Shown here piece by piece: positions 61,427-64,000 of a stretch of 64,000 nucleotides of DNA; position 1 is the stretch's first letter; every line of letters starts with the position of its first letter. The DNA comes from a bacterium. Lineage in GTDB: Bacteria > Planctomycetota > Planctomycetia > Kolteriales > Kolteriaceae. The notes beneath the pieces were generated by a model. The model saw only the letters and a list, made by a program, of their open reading frames with translations. It ran no database searches and had not been told where the DNA came from. Where the stretch lies: NCBI GenBank assembly GCA_019753235.1, contig JAIELF010000031.1:62001-126000 (forward strand), read 5' to 3'. The translations under genes were made by a program, and so were the position numbers.

Positions 61427-61812
61427 CGGTCCTTATCGACTCGCATGTCTTTCTTTGAATGGGCACCCCGCCCGATCGTCTGTCGGCTCGTTCGATCGAA
61501 TCGATCACGAACAAAAGCGTTCGCCGACTGGTGAGCCACGCCACCCTTTGAGAGCTAGCCATCAAGGTCAGTCTTAGAAAGCTTGCTTTACAGCAAGGAT
61601 CGTTCGAATCGCTCATCACACAAGGATTGGCGTTGGCCGGTGCCGAACTGCTCCCGATGGAACCAAAGCACATCGTGCACGTCGTGACGCTCCCCTTTCA
61701 TCGCTGCGACCCATTCGACCGAATGCTCATTGCTCAGGCCATGGCCGAAGGCATCCCTGTCATCAGCAGTGACACCGCCTTCGACGCCTACGGCATCAAG
61801 CGAATCTGGTAA
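61423..61812 (+). pseudogene. VapC-like PIN-domain toxin interrupted by two in-frame TGA codons
   Basis: The frame from ATG 61423 reads MTVLIDSHVFL, TGA (61456-61458), then MGTPPDRLSARSIESITNKS to SHATL, TGA (61549-61551), then ELAIKVSLRKLALQQ to YGIKRIW and TAA. PIN toxins have L-I-D-T-H-V-x-L-W and S-x-x-S-L-W-E-I-A-I-K here: both TGA codons stand exactly where the family has Trp (TGG). The catalytic acids (Asp near residue 6; E in ELAIKV; CDPFDRMLIAQAM; SSDTAFDAYG) are intact. The simplest reading is decay by two G-to-A changes; TGA recoding would restore a full 129-residue toxin, but TGA ends many other genes here. Confidence 0.75.
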
Positions 61813-62005
61813 GCCACTGATCGCCCTTTTCCCAAAGCAGCGACGCAGATGGTCCCCTTTTGTCCGCCGATCCTCACCTCCATCCGGGCTCCGTTTACAT
61901 GCTGGTCTCCAGCGCCGATCCGACCCGGCGCGTCACAGAGCGTACCAGGCATCCCAGGTATCCATTGCTGAGCAATGAAACCGTGAACTCCTTGGAGGCA
62001 ATGAG

Positions 62006-62449
62006 ATGAGAACGCTACAAGAATCGGAATTGAACGAGTACGGTCGTAACGCGCTTGCTCGGGCGAGCCGGCTCGCCCGACAAGAAGTCGCTCGGCAGCA
62101 AGATAAGGCCATCCAAGAAATGATGGATCGGCTGGATTCGAAGAGTCGAGATATACTTCGACTCGTACTTGCGGATATCGTTGTTCTGAATGGTGTCGAG
62201 GCGACGAGTCATGCTGAGTCTACCGACTCTGTCCTGATCGAAAGGTCGTTGGCCAACCTAAAGAGGTTGATCGCGAGACATCCCTCGTGCCAAGCTCAAG
62301 CCAGCGCAGACGGGAACGATGCGGTTCAGCTTTCGCGGTTGGTTCGTCTCTGTAAGAAGAACCTAACATCGAAGCGATCACCTATGCAAACACGCAGTGT
62401 ATACCAAAGTCGAACGCAAGTGTCACAACTAGACGTTCATAGAAGATAA
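62006..62449 (+). CDS. Small unknown helical protein
   Basis: A 147-residue protein, not recognised. GGAGG 7 bases before ATG 62006 supports expression. It is helical (LNEYGRNALARASRLARQE, LRLVLADIVVLNGVEATSH) with a basic tail (LCKKNLTSKRSPMQTRSVYQ). It lies downstream of the toxin-antitoxin locus, and an IS element inserted just after it. The low GC and position hint at an accessory gene. Confidence 0.5.
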   Translation: MRTLQESELNEYGRNALARASRLARQEVARQQDKAIQEMMDRLDSKSRDILRLVLADIVVLNGVEATSHAESTDSVLIERSLANLKRLIARHPSCQAQASADGNDAVQLSRLVRLCKKNLTSKRSPMQTRSVYQSRTQVSQLDVHRR

Positions 62450-62469
62450 TTCTACGCAACGGTCTCGTA

Positions 62470-62479
62470 CAGTCAGACC
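62470..62479. repeat. Left target-site duplication of the ISAs1-type element
   Basis: CAGTCAGACC directly outside the left inverted repeat; the same ten bases occur outside the right end at 63748-63757. ISAs1-type elements produce 8-10 bp duplications. Confidence 0.85.
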
Positions 62480-63747
62480 CAGGCGAATCGCATCTTAATT
62501 CCTGTTAAAACTGGCCAACATGCGTTCGAGGGCTTGATCGTCCCATCCGAGGATGAAGCGTTTGCCCCTGAGGCTCTCTTTCATCGAAGTGTCCTGCTTC
62601 ATGATGGACAGTACCAATCGTCGGAGCCAGGCCACCACTTCCGGCCCTTCCCCCTTGTGGATACGGCTCTTGTCCTCTGAAAAAGTTACATCGAGTGACC
62701 AGTGCAAGGTGTTCTCGATCGACCAGTGGCTGCGAACGGCCGTGGCAAACTCGCGAACCTTGGCGGGCAAGCTGCTGAGGTAATATCGAACCTCGCCCGT
62801 TTCGCCGGTCGGCGTGATGCGACGCCTGACCACCATGCCGACCGACTGCAGGCCCGGCCAATTCTCTCGGCCGGGAAGATCCTTCGGTACGGGCATCACG
62901 ATGTATTCGCGCTCGTCGCGCCGATCACCCGATTCATCCACCACCTTCATTCGCCGCACGCCCTTGGCCTCGGACGTCTCTTCCGCGACGGCGACGAAGG
63001 CGTCCGAGACCGCCTCGTGAAGTGTCGGATGGTTCGCCTTCAGTGCCAATACATAGTCACCGCGACCCTCGTGAATCTTCTTGGCGATGTCGGTCTGACA
63101 ACCCATCGCGTCGATGGTCACCAGCGATCCCTTGAGTTCCAGTTGTTCGAGCAGCGCGGGAATCGCTGTGATTTCATTGGACTTCTGATCAGTCGCCTCC
63201 TGGCCAAGCACCACGCGAGCTTTCACACTCCATGCACACAACAGGTGTAGGGCCGACTGGCCGCTGGCCTTAGCAAACGAGTTAGCCAACGTTTTGCCGT
63301 CGATGGCGATCTGACCGCCGCCCGTCGCTTCATGTAGCGAATGCAGCCATTCCCTGAAGCATGCTTCCAAGACCGGCGCTTTGAGGATGCGGAAGACTCG
63401 GCAGAAGGTGTCATGCGAGGGGACACCGCCCGAGAGGCGAATGTAACGCTTGAACCAGCCATTTTTGGCCTTCGCGAACCGCACCACGTCGACCCAGGTG
63501 TTGCAGCCGCACATGGTCGCGACCAAGCCGATGAAGAGGATATCGAGGAGCCGATGCTTCTTGGTCCGTTCGATCCTCGGATCGTCAATCTGGGCAAGCA
63601 TTGAAAGAATGTTCAAAGGCTTTTGTAACTTTGTCACCATCGAAAATGACCTCCGTGAAACCAACTGATCACGGACAATCCTTCAAGCCCCTTGATTCGA
63701 GCAACCCTCATGCAATACTCCGGTGACAATTAGATGCGATCGGCCTG
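62480..63747 (-). mobile_element. Complete ISAs1-family insertion sequence
   Basis: About 1268 bases with terminal inverted repeats: left end CAGGCGAATCGCATCTTAATT (first 15: CAGGCGAATCGCATC), right end read inward CAGGCCGATCGCATCTAATT; they agree in all but two substitutions and one indel over 20 bases. A 10-base direct repeat, CAGTCAGACC, flanks both ends. The single transposase gene on the minus strand fills it. Everything needed for transposition seems intact, so the insertion is recent. Confidence 0.92.
62495..63640 (-). CDS. ISAs1-family transposase
   Basis: A 381-residue DDE transposase of the ISAs1 family. Characteristic parts: KHRLLDILFIGLVATMCGC, GVPSHDTFCRVFRIL, IAIDGKTLANSFAKAS, VTIDAMGCQTDIAKKI and GDYVLALKANHPTL with the first two catalytic acids, and HWSIENTLHWSLDVTFSEDK with the last. 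ATG 63640 has GGAGG 9 bases upstream; ATG 63664 is less likely. No frameshift or stop is seen. The gene is oriented opposite to the neighbouring genes. Confidence 0.95.
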   Translation of the reverse strand: MVTKLQKPLNILSMLAQIDDPRIERTKKHRLLDILFIGLVATMCGCNTWVDVVRFAKAKNGWFKRYIRLSGGVPSHDTFCRVFRILKAPVLEACFREWLHSLHEATGGGQIAIDGKTLANSFAKASGQSALHLLCAWSVKARVVLGQEATDQKSNEITAIPALLEQLELKGSLVTIDAMGCQTDIAKKIHEGRGDYVLALKANHPTLHEAVSDAFVAVAEETSEAKGVRRMKVVDESGDRRDEREYIVMPVPKDLPGRENWPGLQSVGMVVRRRITPTGETGEVRYYLSSLPAKVREFATAVRSHWSIENTLHWSLDVTFSEDKSRIHKGEGPEVVAWLRRLVLSIMKQDTSMKESLRGKRFILGWDDQALERMLASFNRN

Positions 63748-63757
63748 CAGTCAGACC
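63748..63757. repeat. Right target-site duplication of the ISAs1-type element
   Basis: CAGTCAGACC next to the right inverted repeat, identical to the ten bases before the left end. Confidence 0.85.
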
Positions 63758-63799
63758 CTAGCCGACAATCGCCCGCACTCATCATGCGTTTCGTGAACA

Positions 63800-63847
63800 A
63801 CATGTCGACTGACTTCTTTGTCAGATCGACATGTCCATTGTTTTTTG
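63800..63847 (+). terminator. Hairpin with following T-run
   Basis: ACATGTCGACTGAC (63800-63813) pairs with GTCAGATCGACATGT (63820-63834) with a one-base bulge, loop TTCTTT, and TTTTTT follows at 63841-63846. It may be an intrinsic terminator for a transcript running from 62006 before the IS inserted, or for a minus-strand gene to the right. The rest of 63848-64000 has another imperfect inverted repeat around ACATGTGG and no gene. Confidence 0.5.
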
Positions 63848-64000
63848 ATGCGATATGTCGCCGCTCGATTTAGAGTGCGGTCGCTGATTTTACAATCACT
63901 CACTCATGTACTTATTCCACATGTGGCGAGTGTAAGATGACATGCCATCCTCCCAAAAGTCGGGAAGCTCGCAGTATGGGACGGGTTCTGCTGAACGTTC

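Noticed and set aside
61423-61812. UGA reassigned to Trp throughout this organism
   Set aside because: Many well-supported genes here (acylase, sthA, HlyD-type and others) end at TGA, and planctomycetes use the standard code. Only local recoding or mutation remains possible.
1-64000. CRISPR array or cas genes
   Set aside because: No regularly spaced repeats of 24-40 bases with unique spacers were found; the three-copy period-36 repeat at 46567 is too degenerate and has no cas gene nearby.

Overview
The window looks like a chromosomal segment of a planctomycete (Planctomycetota). The grounds are family content rather than any single marker: a DUF1580-type DNA-binding protein, two DUF1080 (3-keto-disaccharide hydrolase) proteins, ECF sigma factors translationally coupled to a giant Ser/Thr kinase with TPR-like repeats and to a putative anti-sigma protein, a DUF151 bifunctional nuclease, a planctomycete-style dihaem cytochrome, and TolQ/ExbD genes in an operon with PQQ-propeller and HEAT-like secreted proteins. 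The core part is GC-rich; TGA, TAG and TAA are all used as ordinary stops. Genus cannot be settled from the sequence alone.

Layout. 0-40.5 kb is core chromosome: three GT4 glycosyltransferases, a secreted three-module beta-sandwich protein, a ferredoxin, haloalkane dehalogenase, biotin synthase (bioB), a penicillin-acylase-type Ntn hydrolase, soluble transhydrogenase (sthA), an HtrA-like protease, an FHA-GGDEF diguanylate cyclase, DUF1080 proteins, a predicted outer-membrane barrel, a dihaem cytochrome, and a tight minus-strand operon (25965 down to 20194: TolQ/ExbB, two ExbD, HEAT-like/sandwich protein, PQQ propeller, macro domain, SDR). An ECF sigma/anti-sigma pair, a two-TM protein, a squalene-cyclase-repeat protein, purC, a GNAT, a CrtW-type carotenoid ketolase, a CheX-like protein, a sugar isomerase/epimerase, a GT-C membrane protein and a thioredoxin-YHS protein follow.

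At 40580 a tRNA-Arg(CCG) is followed at once by a tyrosine integrase whose promoter region carries a 16-bp perfect palindrome. This marks the start of an accessory island, visibly more AT-rich in places: a zinc-ribbon protein, the DUF1580 protein, an unknown 207-aa protein, two tandem paralogous 261-aa AAA+ ATPases, a gene-poor 1.4-kb stretch with a purine-rich tract and repeats, and an overlapping pair (RHH-like plus unknown protein). Then comes a six-gene minus-strand cluster (55105 to 48336): fatty acyl-AMP ligase, an unknown possible acyltransferase, a SAM methyltransferase and a complete DevCAB-like ABC exporter. My reading is a system that activates, modifies and exports a fatty-acyl product.

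The last part holds a DUF2294 protein, an ECF sigma factor overlapping a 1278-aa TPR-kinase, a toxin-antitoxin locus whose VapC-like toxin has two in-frame TGA codons exactly where the family has tryptophan, a small unknown gene, and a complete ISAs1-family insertion sequence with matching inverted repeats and a 10-bp target duplication.

The strongest candidates for something undescribed are the tandem AAA+ module (43.4-45.8 kb) and the acyl-ligase/DevCAB-like cluster (48.3-55.1 kb).
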